Assembly (NCBI GenBank): GCA_947496605.1
Contig: CANMDF010000001.1
Coordinates: 496,001 to 560,000 of the forward strand
DNA: 64,000 nucleotides
Reading direction: 5' to 3'
DNA from: an uncultured Paracoccaceae bacterium
GTDB lineage: Bacteria > Pseudomonadota > Alphaproteobacteria > Rhodobacterales > Rhodobacteraceae
Position 1 is the first letter of the stretch. The number at the start of each line of letters is the position of its first letter. A program made the position numbers and the translations under genes. Positions 19,507 through 28,182 of this stretch are shown piece after piece. The notes under the pieces are model-generated. The model did not search any database, had not been told where the DNA came from, and saw only the letters and a program-made list of their open reading frames with translations.

Positions 19507-20289
19507 CTATGACCAGTTGGGATCGCGTTTTTCCAAGAAGGCGTTGATGCCTTCGTTGGTGTCATCCACCAGCATGTTTTGGACCATGACGTCGCCGGTG
19601 TAGGCGTAAGCGTCGGCCGTTGTCATTTGTGCTTGGGCGTAGAAGGCTTGTTTGCCCGTTTTCACGGCCGAGGCAAGTTTACTTGCGATGCTGTGTGCGA
19701 TTTCCGCCGTTTCACGGGGCAGGGCGTCTGCGTGGACACTGCGGTTGATCAGCCCCAATTCCTGCGCTTCGCGCGCGCTGATAAAGCGGCCTGTGGTCAG
19801 CATCTCGAACGCGGCTTTGCGGGGAATGTTGCGGGTCAGGGCGACCATGGGTGTTGAGCAGAACAGCCCGATGTTCACGCCGTTGACGCCAAAGCGGGTT
19901 TCGTCGTCTGCGATGGCAAGGTCGCACGTCGCCACCAGCTGACAGCCTGCGGCTGTTGCGATCCCGTGCACTTGGGCGATGACAGGCTGCGGCATGGTTT
20001 GGATGCGCTGCATCATCGCCGCACAGCGATCAAAAAGGTCTTTGAAGTAAGCAGCACCACCGTCCTCAGACTGCCTGCCTGCTTGCATTTCATTGAGGTC
20101 ATGGCCGGCGCAGAATGCTTTGCCTGAACCGCGCAGGATCACAGCCCGCACCGTCTCATCGGCTGCGATATCGTCAAAAGCGCTGTGAAGGGCGGCCAAC
20201 ATGTCATCTGACAAGGCATTCAACCGTGCCGGAGCGTTCATTGTCAGTGTTGCGATATGATCGCTATCTTCGCGCAGCAGGATTGTCAT
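19507..20289 (-). CDS. Crotonase-fold protein lacking the usual hydratase glutamates
   Basis: Enoyl-CoA hydratase/isomerase superfamily protein, 260 residues. The fold is clear: GSGKAFCAGHDLNEM forms the first oxyanion-hole region and QVHGIATAAGCQLVATCDLAIA the second. In crotonase two glutamates do the hydration. Here the first position reads Gln117 (AAGCQLV) and the second Gly137 (FGVNGVNIG), so simple enoyl-CoA hydration is doubtful. The GLFCSTP segment resembles the ECHDC3-like branch. The acyl-CoA substrate and reaction are unknown. It is divergent from the thioesterase gene, 64 bases away. Confidence 0.85.
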   Translation of the reverse strand: MTILLREDSDHIATLTMNAPARLNALSDDMLAALHSAFDDIAADETVRAVILRGSGKAFCAGHDLNEMQAGRQSEDGGAAYFKDLFDRCAAMMQRIQTMPQPVIAQVHGIATAAGCQLVATCDLAIADDETRFGVNGVNIGLFCSTPMVALTRNIPRKAAFEMLTTGRFISAREAQELGLINRSVHADALPRETAEIAHSIASKLASAVKTGKQAFYAQAQMTTADAYAYTGDVMVQNMLVDDTNEGINAFLEKRDPNWS

Positions 20290-20353
20290 CTTGGCCCTTT
20301 CAGTGTTGCTTGGAACGAACCGTAATGCAGCATGAATTGATATGGAACATCAG

Positions 20354-20764
20354 ATGGATATTCCCGCGCTTCAGGATTTCCTGAATGAAGCATTTCCACA
20401 AGTGGCCGACGCGCTGGAAGTAACTGGCTTGTCCGAGGATGGGCTCACTGTACGCTTGCTGGTGAATGACAGCCATCTGCGGCCCGGCGGCACGGTATCG
20501 GGACCAAGCATGTTTATGTTGGCTGATGTGGCGGTTTATCTTGCGATTTTGTCGCGGATCGGTCCGGTCGCTTTGGCGGTAACCACCAATTGCAGTATCG
20601 ATTTCCTGCGTAAGCCTGCGGCAGGTTCTGAACTGACGTGCGACGTCCGTATCTTAAAACTGGGCCGCCGTTTGGCCGTTTGTGATGCGCTGATTCATTG
20701 CAATGTGCAGCAAGCACCTGTCGCGCGTGCGAATATGACTTACGCTATCCCGCCTGCGCGTTAA
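20354..20764 (+). CDS. PaaI-type hotdog thioesterase
   Basis: Acyl-CoA thioesterase of the PaaI/hotdog superfamily, 136 residues, probably a cytosolic tetramer. The motif RPGGTVSGPSMFMLADVAVY covers the HGG-like turn (here with GGT) and the central helix with Asp that usually acts as catalytic acid. The TNCSIDFLRKP strand is also typical. The ATG at 20354 is favoured by GGA 7 bases upstream; an ATG at 20342 is possible. Its divergent pairing with a crotonase-fold gene suggests acyl-CoA metabolism. The stop overlaps the neighbouring pseudogene by 4 bases. Confidence 0.85.
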   Translation: MDIPALQDFLNEAFPQVADALEVTGLSEDGLTVRLLVNDSHLRPGGTVSGPSMFMLADVAVYLAILSRIGPVALAVTTNCSIDFLRKPAAGSELTCDVRILKLGRRLAVCDALIHCNVQQAPVARANMTYAIPPAR

Positions 20765-21270
20765 GGCAACTGCGCAGCCCCCCACAGCCATCCAAAGATG
20801 ATTGTGGCTAATGAAATTGCGGCTGCGTATCCCATAAGCTTGCGTGTTGAAAATGGTCGTTCCCCAAAAGAGCGCCCATGCAAGCCACAAACCACAACCT
20901 TTTTGGCTTTGCCGCCATAGGTGTAGTGCAGAATCCATACGGGCAGTAGAATGCGCCTGTATCGAATACCCGTTGTATGGGTTTTGTAACTGATGCTTGT
21001 AATATTGCGGTGGTTGATCCTGCTGCGGATCCGGTTGCGGATCAGCAGGTCCTTGTCTGCTTTGTTGCCTTCCCATCCTTCGCGCAGCGATTGGTGATGA
21101 CGCTCTGCTGCGAACCCCGCCATAAAGGCAGGCTCGAACGGGCGCAGACTGCTTGGGTCAAAGTCGTGGAGAATACCGTCGCGGATCAATGGTGTGATAT
21201 GGGGCGAGCAAAGCAGTCAGTGTCTTGTCCAATGGTATCGAACCGCGGTTGCAGCGACAGTGCCGCCGCA
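20761..21270 (-). pseudogene. Remnant of a zinc-ribbon membrane-protein gene (C-terminal part only)
   Basis: The open frame at 20761-21189 gives about 142 residues resembling only the C-terminal third of a Rhodobacterales family annotated as TFIIB-type zinc-ribbon or primosomal-protein-like. Landmarks are LRPFEPAFMAGFAAE, RRILLPVWILHYTYGGKAKKVVV and GERPFSTRK, followed by a C-terminal membrane helix. Upstream, a stop at about 21217-21219 interrupts this frame while another frame (PRFDTIGQDTD) may carry the preceding segment, suggesting a frameshift. The N-terminal zinc-ribbon part is absent: only about 190 bases separate it from rplM. The family match is from memory. Confidence 0.55.
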
Positions 21271-21381
21271 CCGGAGCGTTAGCAAGCTGCTTTATGGTTG
21301 GCTCTTGTCGATTTGATGGGGTAAATTAATACCTAATTTGTATCCCATTGAAATTGCTTAATTTATACAGCGTCATCGGTG

Positions 21382-21409
21382 TTGACTGCGCGAATAGGGT
21401 CTTTATACA
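21382..21409 (+). promoter_or_regulatory. Predicted sigma-70-type promoter of rplM-rpsI
   Basis: TTGACT (21382-21387) and TATACA (21404-21409) are separated by 16 bases and lie about 50 bases before the rplM start. The flanking region 21290-21380 is AT-rich and shows no gene. Confidence 0.6.
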
Positions 21410-21460
21410 GCCCCAATCGAATGACACGTGGTGCAAACCACCCCTAACTTTTGGTGTAAT

Positions 21461-21922
21461 ATGAAAACCTTTACCGCAACTCCTGCGGATATCGACAAGA
21501 AATGGATCCTGATCGACGCTGAAGGCGTTGTTTTAGGTCGTCTTGCGTCGATCATCGCGATGCGCTTGCGCGGCAAGCACAAACCTTCTTTCACGCCGCA
21601 CATGGACATGGGCGACAATGTAATCGTGATCAACTGCGAAAAAGTGCAGATGACCGGCAACAAGCGTGACGAGAAATACTACTGGCACACTGGTCACCCC
21701 GGTGGGATCAAAGAAAAGACAAAAGCTGACATTCTTGAGGGTAAGCACCCTGAGCGCGTCATCATGAAAGCCGTTCAGCGCATGCTGCCCGGTGGCAAAC
21801 TGTCCCGTCAGCAAATGACTCATCTGCGTGTATTCGCAGGCACAGAGCATGGCATGGAAGCACAGAAGCCCGAAGTTCTTGACGTAAAGTCGATGAACAA
21901 AAAGAACACGAGGACCTCATAA
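21461..21922 (+). CDS. rplM: 50S ribosomal protein L13
   Basis: Large-subunit ribosomal protein L13, 153 residues, an early assembly protein. [22 protein letters not shown] is the typical start, followed by [19 protein letters not shown] and [19 protein letters not shown]. The frame is open upstream to 21428, but the ATG at 21461 gives the conserved N-terminus. rpsI overlaps by one base (TAATG), so the pair is translationally coupled, as in most bacteria. Confidence 0.97.
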   Translation: MKTFTATPADIDKKWILIDAEGVVLGRLASIIAMRLRGKHKPSFTPHMDMGDNVIVINCEKVQMTGNKRDEKYYWHTGHPGGIKEKTKADILEGKHPERVIMKAVQRMLPGGKLSRQQMTHLRVFAGTEHGMEAQKPEVLDVKSMNKKNTRTS

Positions 21923-22422
21923 TGGCCGATCAAGTAAACTCGCTCGAAGAGCTGGGCCAAGTCGCCGAAGGTGTGGAAGCTGCACCAGAAGCTGTGGTTG
22001 AAACTGCGATCACACGCGAGCCTGTTCGTGACGAACTGGGTCGCTCATATGCGACTGGTAAGCGTAAGGACGCTGTTGCACGCGTTTGGATCAAGCCGGG
22101 TTCCGGTAAGGTCACAGTGAACGGCAAGGACATGGACACATATTTCGCGCGTCCCGTTCTGCAGATGATCCTGCGTCAGCCGTTTCAGGTTGCTGGCGTT
22201 GTCGATCAATTCGACGTCATGGCAACTGTTGCTGGTGGGGGCCTGTCTGGTCAGGCTGGTGCGGTGAAGCACGGTGTTTCTAAGGCGCTGCAGCTTTATG
22301 ACCCTACACTGCGTGCAGCATTGAAGGCTGCTGGCTTCCTGACACGCGACAGCCGTGTTGTTGAGCGTAAGAAGTACGGTAAAGCAAAAGCCCGTAAGAG
22401 CTTCCAGTTCTCTAAGCGTTAA
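21922..22422 (+). CDS. rpsI: 30S ribosomal protein S9
   Basis: Small-subunit ribosomal protein S9, 166 residues, whose C-terminal tail reaches the P-site tRNA. The core from [18 protein letters not shown] to the end [17 protein letters not shown] is canonical. The N-terminal 35 residues are an acidic, Ala/Glu/Val-rich extension ([16 protein letters not shown]), making it longer than the 130-residue E. coli protein; such extensions are common in alphaproteobacteria. Confidence 0.97.
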   Translation: MADQVNSLEELGQVAEGVEAAPEAVVETAITREPVRDELGRSYATGKRKDAVARVWIKPGSGKVTVNGKDMDTYFARPVLQMILRQPFQVAGVVDQFDVMATVAGGGLSGQAGAVKHGVSKALQLYDPTLRAALKAAGFLTRDSRVVERKKYGKAKARKSFQFSKR

Positions 22423-22445
22423 TCGCTTATTGCATTCCGAATTTG

Positions 22446-22473
22446 AAAAAGGCGCTCCAATTGGGGCGCCTTT
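22446..22473. terminator. Bidirectional terminator between rpsI and the PagL-like gene
   Basis: GGCGCTCCAATTGGGGCGCC (22451-22470) forms a hairpin. On the minus strand it is followed by five T, on the plus strand by TTTGTTGTTG. It can end rpsI and the convergent hydrolase transcript. Confidence 0.8.
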
Positions 22474-22506
22474 GTTGTTGATAATGAAGGCACTAAGCGT
22501 CAAACA

Positions 22507-23025
22507 TCATTCAAATTTGTACGACAGCCTCACACCGATCGTCTCTATCCCGGGATTCGTTTCGCTCGCGTTCGCATTCGATCGATGATCATAGACGACC
22601 GACAGACTAGCGGTTTCGGCAATTGTTAACCCAGCGCTAAGTGATCCGCGCCATTGCACCGGAAACCCTAGATTTGGCCCATCATCTTGCAAATAGATGC
22701 CCGGCATTAGGCCCACTTCGATAAAGAAGGGACCACCGTCAACGCGGTCAGTCGACCAGTTTGCGCCAGCCCCGACCCAGACGTCATCATCGCTTGTCTT
22801 GCTGACGCCCACTGTTGGTTGAAAGGGGCCAATCCGCTTGGGCAGCGCGTAGCTCACAAAGACTTCGTCGCCGATGACGTCTTCTTGGAAATACGTGTCA
22901 CCATATTGCAAGTGAATGCTGGCGGGGGCCTCGGTCTGGCGAAAGCAATTTGTGGGGCAATCATTGAGGTAGGCGTCTGTTCCGCCGACGAGGAAGAATA
23001 TCCAAGCAAAAGTACTGTCAGTCAT
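22507..23025 (-). CDS. PagL-like acyloxyacyl hydrolase (lipid A 3-O-deacylase family)
   Basis: Predicted outer-membrane beta-barrel esterase of 172 residues. In PagL the catalytic His, Ser and Glu are spaced H-x-S, then 12 residues to Glu. Here His147-x-Ser149 (YDHRSNA) and Glu161 (GIETIG) keep exactly this spacing, and the sequence ends in a barrel-type aromatic residue (SYKFE). The N-terminus has only a short hydrophobic stretch (FAWIFFLVGG), so the export signal is atypical. The start overlaps the TetR gene by 8 bases. It may trim lipid A or another acyl ester; the substrate is not shown. Confidence 0.75.
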   Translation of the reverse strand: MTDSTFAWIFFLVGGTDAYLNDCPTNCFRQTEAPASIHLQYGDTYFQEDVIGDEVFVSYALPKRIGPFQPTVGVSKTSDDDVWVGAGANWSTDRVDGGPFFIEVGLMPGIYLQDDGPNLGFPVQWRGSLSAGLTIAETASLSVVYDHRSNANASETNPGIETIGVRLSYKFE

Positions 23026-23650
23026 GCGTCGTTTCGTTGTCTGGGGCGATCAGGCCAAGCCCGCGCAGATAGATCCCAATCCCTGTCTCAAGCAGGTCCT
23101 CAGGTGGAAAAGGGCTTTTGGTGCCGGGGTTGGACCGGGCAAAAAGCTCGACAACGCCGTGCGACATTGCCCAAATATGGGCGCTAAACATCTGCGGCGG
23201 CGGGCGTTTTTCAGCGGGAATGTGCTGCGATAGCTCTTCTGCCGCCTTTTCCAGAACGCCCATAGCCCGCGTCGCCACAGCGTGCAGTTCAGGGGTGCGG
23301 TTGATCGAGATACCAGATTCAAACATCGCAATGTAATGGCCGGGGTTTTTGCGAGCAAAGGCCAGATAGGCACGGCCTGTTGCCTCAAACGCGGCCAAGG
23401 CAGAGGGCTGGCCGGTCCCATAAGCATGGGTCATCAGATCGCCGAACATCTCATACCCTTGCAGGGCGGCGGCGGCGATCAGGTCTTCGCGCCCTTCGAA
23501 ATGGCGGTATACAGCGGCGGGGGTCACGCCTGCCTCGCGGGCCGCTTCGGACAGGGTAAATCCTGTTGGTCCACGCTTCTCAATCAGCGTCAAACAGCCG
23601 CTAATCAGCGCCTCGCGCAGATTTCCGTGATGATAACCGCGTTTAGGCAT
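23018..23650 (-). CDS. TetR-family transcriptional regulator
   Basis: DNA-binding repressor-type regulator, 210 residues. The N-terminal helix-turn-helix is clear: [29 protein letters not shown]. The C-terminal ligand domain resembles the TetR_C 13/WHG type ([24 protein letters not shown]). The ATG at 23650 ([15 protein letters not shown]) is the family-typical start; a longer frame exists but lies within ppk2. It overlaps ppk2 by 8 bases and the PagL-like gene by 8 bases, so all three are probably one transcript. Ligand unknown. Confidence 0.88.
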   Translation of the reverse strand: MPKRGYHHGNLREALISGCLTLIEKRGPTGFTLSEAAREAGVTPAAVYRHFEGREDLIAAAALQGYEMFGDLMTHAYGTGQPSALAAFEATGRAYLAFARKNPGHYIAMFESGISINRTPELHAVATRAMGVLEKAAEELSQHIPAEKRPPPQMFSAHIWAMSHGVVELFARSNPGTKSPFPPEDLLETGIGIYLRGLGLIAPDNETTHD

Positions 23651-24512
23651 GCCAGAGGTCTGGACCTCCCAACACTTTGTCATCAATCGGGGTCAGCGTT
23701 TCGGCGTCGTAAGGGGCATAGTCCAATTGGCTTAGAATATGGCGGATCACCTGCACACGGGCGCGGCGTTTGTCATCTGACCGCACGATAGTCCAAGGGG
23801 CGTGGTCTGTATGCGTCCGTTCTAGCGTCTCGCCAATGGCGTCGGTGTATGCGTCCCACTTGCCAAGGCCTTCAACGTCAATCCAGCTAAGTTTCCACTG
23901 CTTCAGCGGGTCTTTTTCACGATCAAGAAAGCGTTTCAACTGCGTGGCACGTCCGACATTGAGCCAAATCTTGATCAGTTTGATCCCCTCATTGGCAAGC
24001 ATGTCTTCAAATTCAGGCGTTTGGGCAAACCATCGCTCGCGTTCTGCGGGTTTGCAGAAACCAAATACATGCTCGACCACGCCCCGGTTGTACCAACTGC
24101 GGTCGAAAATCGTGATTTCGCCTTTGGCAGGTAGGTGGGCGATGTAGCGTTGAAAGTACCATTGAGCGGCTTCGACATCAGTGGGCTTGGAAAGGGCCAC
24201 CAACTTGGCACCGCGTGGATTAAGATTTTCACGCAACCGTTTGATTGTGCCGCCTTTTCCGGCGGCGTCACGACCCTCAAAGACAATCGCTATGCGTTGC
24301 CCCGTTTCACGCGCCCAGGCCTGCATGCGGACCAATTCGATCTGAAGGGCTGCAAGAGCGTCTTCGTATTCGCTGCGTTTCCAACGGCTGTCATAAGGAT
24401 AGTCGGGGTTGATGATACTGTTCTTACCTGCGGATTTGACCGCTGCACGGACTTCAGCGGGCGCGTCCTCGGCGAAATAACGACTGATCCCGCCATCAAA
24501 TGGTAAATCCAT
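23643..24512 (-). CDS. ppk2: Polyphosphate kinase 2
   Basis: PPK2-family enzyme, 289 residues, which transfers phosphate between polyphosphate and nucleoside di- or monophosphates. The Walker A motif [15 protein letters not shown] and Walker B-like [20 protein letters not shown] are intact, as are the lid-region residues [17 protein letters not shown]. Length and the single PPK2 domain fit the class that usually phosphorylates nucleoside diphosphates, but class cannot be fixed by eye. It heads an overlapping cluster with the TetR and PagL-like genes. Confidence 0.93.
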   Translation of the reverse strand: MDLPFDGGISRYFAEDAPAEVRAAVKSAGKNSIINPDYPYDSRWKRSEYEDALAALQIELVRMQAWARETGQRIAIVFEGRDAAGKGGTIKRLRENLNPRGAKLVALSKPTDVEAAQWYFQRYIAHLPAKGEITIFDRSWYNRGVVEHVFGFCKPAERERWFAQTPEFEDMLANEGIKLIKIWLNVGRATQLKRFLDREKDPLKQWKLSWIDVEGLGKWDAYTDAIGETLERTHTDHAPWTIVRSDDKRRARVQVIRHILSQLDYAPYDAETLTPIDDKVLGGPDLWHA

Positions 24513-24535
24513 GAAAACTCTCCCGAACTTCTCGG

Positions 24536-24541
24536 ATTATA
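24536..24541 (-). promoter_or_regulatory. Predicted -10 box of ppk2
   Basis: A perfect TATAAT on the minus strand lies about 25 bases before the ppk2 start. A possible -35 (TTGGTA) is 14 bases further upstream, a short spacing, so the promoter call is tentative. Confidence 0.4.
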
Positions 24542-24573
24542 TATGGGGTCTATTGTACCAAAGCGCAATTCTC

Positions 24574-25599
24574 TTAGCTTGCGGCAGCCCGATCAATGGC
24601 ATCAACGGCTGCCTGTGGATCAGCATGATGCGGCATATGTCCGACACCGGGCAGGCGGGTTGTATTCACTTGCGGTACGATCTTTTCAATTTCTTCGGCA
24701 TGAATATGGATTGGGACGGTTTTGTCTTCTTCGCCGTGTACAATCTCGATCGGTAGGGTCAGTTCAGGATATCGTTTTGACAGGTCCACCACATGCGGTC
24801 GCGATTGGTTCACTTGCCGTGCGTTGGCCCGCATGCTGGCAGGGCGTAGCGTCAGGCGCGCGCCGATATAGTCAGCATACCTATCGGGTGAGGCTTGCGG
24901 TGCAAAGGTAGCCTCAATGCTGCTGTTAATCATGGATTGCGGAACAAAGGCAGAGATCGCCGGGATCGTCACCACGCCGCCAAAAGCACTTCCGTTGACG
25001 GTATAGTATTTGTCCAAACCACCCGGCCAAGGCATGGTTACGCCAGCCAAAGACACGATCCCCTTGGCATTCACAGGACTGTCGATGTCCAAGCCTGCAA
25101 CGGCCCAAGCATAAGATACGATCCCGCCAAAGCTGTGGCCGACCACGATAGGGTCTTTGATCCCGATCTTTTCGGCCGCTTCACGCAGCATGGCCGCTTG
25201 TGCTTGGGGGCTGTCGCCTTCGGTCGCGGTCAACCCGGTTTGTACGCCTGGTACGCGGTCTGTGTAGCCCAATCCTGGGCGATCAAAGGCGGTCACAGTG
25301 TAGCGATCGGTCAAACGGCCCATCAGATCAAACGTAAATTCACGCAAGTTCCCACCTGCGCCATGTAGCAAGATCACATGCGGGCCACTGCCTTCTTGAA
25401 CGTAATGCACTTTGCCGCCGTCCACGTCGACAAATTGGCCGAGTGGTGGATAAGCAGTTTCGGCCTGAGTCGTACGATATTGCGCTGTAAGCCCGGTGGC
25501 TAATGCGCTGATCCCAACAACAACTGAGAGTGCTTTAAGTGCCAATTTTATCCAACTCAAAATGGGTGGTCTGGTATATTTCGTTGATCCAGTTTCCAT
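24574..25599 (-). CDS. Alpha/beta-hydrolase, membrane-anchored
   Basis: Alpha/beta-fold hydrolase, 341 residues. The oxyanion region [12 protein letters not shown], nucleophile elbow VVGHSFGGI (Ser), acid region HGEEDKTVP (Asp) and catalytic His in [11 protein letters not shown] are all visible. The N-terminus has a single hydrophobic segment ([18 protein letters not shown]), so the enzyme is probably anchored or exported. The ATG at 25599 overlaps metA by 65 bases. A TTG at 25545 would reduce that to 11 bases and keep the membrane segment, so the start is uncertain. Substrate unknown. Confidence 0.85.
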   Translation of the reverse strand: METGSTKYTRPPILSWIKLALKALSVVVGISALATGLTAQYRTTQAETAYPPLGQFVDVDGGKVHYVQEGSGPHVILLHGAGGNLREFTFDLMGRLTDRYTVTAFDRPGLGYTDRVPGVQTGLTATEGDSPQAQAAMLREAAEKIGIKDPIVVGHSFGGIVSYAWAVAGLDIDSPVNAKGIVSLAGVTMPWPGGLDKYYTVNGSAFGGVVTIPAISAFVPQSMINSSIEATFAPQASPDRYADYIGARLTLRPASMRANARQVNQSRPHVVDLSKRYPELTLPIEIVHGEEDKTVPIHIHAEEIEKIVPQVNTTRLPGVGHMPHHADPQAAVDAIDRAAAS

Positions 25600-26452
25600 A
25601 TAGGAGGTGCGCGTGACTTCGCCACCTATTGAGCGGTTGTTCCGTTGGGTCATCACCCGGATAGTAGTTCATTGGCACGTTTATTGGCGTTCCATTGCCG
25701 ATATCCCGGTCGTATTCTTGCTTTAAGGTGCCGCTGTCATACTCAAAATGATTAAAGATATAGAGTGCGCGATGCGCTTTATCTTCCACAAGCGCCGGAC
25801 CTGCGTCATCGCTGGTGATCAGCGTTGTCAGTCCATCGGCGGCGGCGATCTCATCTTCGCGCATTTCGGTCCAGCGGCTGACGGGGATCACGCAGTCGTC
25901 TGAGAAACCGCGCAGATATGGTGATGCATCATCGGTGATATGATGCCGGAAACAGCCGAATGCCTTGTGGTCCAGCATGTGCTTTTTGACACCATGGAAA
26001 TAGTTGATCATCGCCATGCCGCCCCAGCACACACCAAAGGTGGAATGCACATGGGTTTGGGTCCACTCAAAGACCTCGGTCAGTTCTTGCCAGTAGGTCA
26101 CGTCTTCAAACGGCAGATGCTCAATCGGCGCGCCAGTGATCACGAGACCGTCGAACTTTTGATCCTTCATCTCGGAAAACGGGCGATAGAACTCTTCCAT
26201 ATGCGCAGCGGCTGTATTCTTGGTCTGATGTTCCGACATCCGAATAAGCGAGAATTCAATCTGCAAGGGGGTGGCCCCGATCAGACGTGCGAACTGGTTC
26301 TCGGTCTGAATCTTCTTGGGCATCAGGTTCAGCAACGCAATCCGCAGCGGGCGGATATCCTGACGGCCGGCTGTATCTTCATCAAGCACCATGACGCCTT
26401 CGTCTCTTAGAACGTCATAGGCAGGCAGGGCGGCAGGCAGTTTAATGGGCAT
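25535..26452 (-). CDS. metA: Homoserine O-acetyltransferase, MetA type
   Basis: First committed enzyme of methionine synthesis, activating homoserine by acylation, 305 residues. Catalytic Cys142 (FGVCWGGM), His235 and Glu237 (YIFNHFEYD) are at family positions. Position 111 is Glu ([12 protein letters not shown]). In characterised MetA enzymes Gly at 111 gives succinyl-CoA use and Glu gives acetyl-CoA use, so this enzyme is predicted to acetylate. No SAM riboswitch is visible in the 37-base gap upstream; it may be read from the ATPase gene's promoter. Confidence 0.93.
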   Translation of the reverse strand: MPIKLPAALPAYDVLRDEGVMVLDEDTAGRQDIRPLRIALLNLMPKKIQTENQFARLIGATPLQIEFSLIRMSEHQTKNTAAAHMEEFYRPFSEMKDQKFDGLVITGAPIEHLPFEDVTYWQELTEVFEWTQTHVHSTFGVCWGGMAMINYFHGVKKHMLDHKAFGCFRHHITDDASPYLRGFSDDCVIPVSRWTEMREDEIAAADGLTTLITSDDAGPALVEDKAHRALYIFNHFEYDSGTLKQEYDRDIGNGTPINVPMNYYPGDDPTEQPLNRWRSHAHLLYGNWINEIYQTTHFELDKIGT

Positions 26453-26489
26453 TTTTTACATCCAAGATAAGAGGGCAGAGATAGGCGGA

Positions 26490-27353
26490 CTAGCCGCGCA
26501 TCTCAAGGGCGTCAGCGATCATGCTGACAAAGCCCTCCGTATCTTTGACCTGTTCAACAGCTGACTGTTTCACGGTCAGACCCCAATTATCGGCCATCGC
26601 CTTGTAGCGCGGTTGGCGATGGGCCAACGCCTTGGCAAAGGCCCAGCGGATGAAATCATCAGGGTCAACTTTCGCCGGTTTGACATTGAACTCGGTCAAA
26701 TAGGCATTCCATGTCTCTAACAGAAACACCGGATCATATGACATTGGTTTGGGTTCTTTATCAAAGCGGCGCACCAGTTCGGCGGTATGCGCATCAGTCC
26801 CTTCAATCCACACCATCAGGGTCTTTGAGGCCAAATCAGTCAAGATCGGATCGTCGGGATTATCCGCATCCACCCATTCACAGATTGACCCGCCTGTATC
26901 GCAAACGAAATGCGGATATTGGTAGAGATCAACAGAGCGGTCGATGAAATAGCTGGTGTCATGCAGCGCCGCGATTTCGGCCTCTTGGAACTCATCCTGA
27001 CGGCGGGTGTATTCACCCCAGTCCAGACCACCCAGCGCTGTGTCGCCGGGCTTGCCCAGATAGGACGACATTGGTTTGAGATCATCAAAAGAAATGTTGG
27101 ACCCGATGTAGATCGAGTTTGAGCGCAATAGATCACGCAAGAACGGCACTTTCATCGCTTCACGCTTAGCGTTGTCGGCGATCTTTTCGCCCATATAGCG
27201 CGTGCCGATCCGGTAATCGATGGAGTAGTGAAACCAGTCGCCGGTTTCGCGCAGCATGGTCGACAGATAGGTCTTGCCCAAACCGGACATTGCAAAAAAC
27301 AAGACACGTTTTTGCGGGGCGTTGCGCCATTCTGATGCGGATGCGTAAATCAT
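26490..27353 (-). CDS. P-loop ATPase-like protein, unknown role
   Basis: Cytosolic protein of 287 residues with an N-terminal nucleotide-binding loop (FAMSGLGKTYLS; Ala replaces the first Gly of Walker A, which the motif allows). A possible Walker B-like strand is LMVWIEGTD. Aromatic and acidic patches in the middle (YPHFVCDTGGSICEWVDADNPDD) look like a conserved sensor region, and the C-terminal part is helical. It is annotated only as ATPase in relatives as far as I recall. It lies 37 bases upstream of metA on the same strand, so the two may be co-transcribed. Confidence 0.7.
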   Translation of the reverse strand: MIYASASEWRNAPQKRVLFFAMSGLGKTYLSTMLRETGDWFHYSIDYRIGTRYMGEKIADNAKREAMKVPFLRDLLRSNSIYIGSNISFDDLKPMSSYLGKPGDTALGGLDWGEYTRRQDEFQEAEIAALHDTSYFIDRSVDLYQYPHFVCDTGGSICEWVDADNPDDPILTDLASKTLMVWIEGTDAHTAELVRRFDKEPKPMSYDPVFLLETWNAYLTEFNVKPAKVDPDDFIRWAFAKALAHRQPRYKAMADNWGLTVKQSAVEQVKDTEGFVSMIADALEMRG

Positions 27354-27405
27354 ATCGCATGGGTTAGCTGGACAAATGCACGTTTTCCAGTGGTTTTTAC
27401 ATCGC

Positions 27406-28095
27406 TTACACGATCAACCAAGCAAAGCTGCGTTTCAGCACCGCGTGACCGTTTATTGTGACGGGTGCGCCGTGCGCCAGCAAAACACGTGCAACAGGCC
27501 AATCAAGGACTTTCGAGATGGATGTTTTGGCCTTAGCCTTGTTCCAAAACCCAAGCCGGAATTTGCGAGGCACATTGGGTGTCTCACCCACCATCAGATC
27601 AAGGCGGGCCACCACGCTGCGCCAGCCTTTGTGAAAACCTCTAGGGAATTGTTGGATCAGATCGGTAAAGATGACAGTTTTGCTGGCACGGTGAAAGAAA
27701 ACGACTTCGTCGGTCAGCTTGTTCTCGATCACAACCTGATCAATTTGGGCATCCCACGACGGATCCGGGCCATCCGTCAACACCCCATCAAAGCGCAAAT
27801 CAGGCCGTTTGGCGTGTAATGCCTGCAATCCGAAAAGCTGTGCAGTCGGGAATGCGAACTGCCATTCGCTGAGAAACATATGGTGGAACATATTGGGTGC
27901 AACCAAATGTGTGACAGTGCCCAAAGCCTTGAGCTGCTTTTTCAGATCGTCATTCAATTCAATGGGCGACCAAACCAACAAGCCATCCCCTGCCAATCGC
28001 ATCACAGCACAACGTGTCGGGTAGGTGAAACCCAAAACGGATAGATCGCTTCCATCCGCAATCCAAATGTCTTCAGCAAAAGAGGTCAGCATCAT
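27406..28095 (-). CDS. DUF4336 protein (metallo-beta-lactamase-like fold)
   Basis: Protein of 229 residues matching DUF4336. The N-terminus ADGSDLSVLGFTYPTR and the middle THLVAPNMFHHMFLSEW match the family, which is thought to derive from the metallo-beta-lactamase fold; the second stretch takes the place of the HxHxDH region. Few metal-ligand histidines are visible, so catalysis is uncertain. The ATG at 28095 has AAAGG 4 bases before it. Function unknown. Confidence 0.75.
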   Translation of the reverse strand: MMLTSFAEDIWIADGSDLSVLGFTYPTRCAVMRLAGDGLLVWSPIELNDDLKKQLKALGTVTHLVAPNMFHHMFLSEWQFAFPTAQLFGLQALHAKRPDLRFDGVLTDGPDPSWDAQIDQVVIENKLTDEVVFFHRASKTVIFTDLIQQFPRGFHKGWRSVVARLDLMVGETPNVPRKFRLGFWNKAKAKTSISKVLDWPVARVLLAHGAPVTINGHAVLKRSFAWLIV

Positions 28096-28182
28096 TTTGC
28101 CTTTCAAGGGTCGTCTGTCACGACCCTAGGCATCACTGTGAGACACAGCAAGCCGACCAACATCCGCGAGCTAGTCCTTTAA

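Noticed and set aside
26453-26489. SAM riboswitch in front of metA
   Set aside because: The gap is only 37 bases and has no matching conserved segments or pseudoknot.
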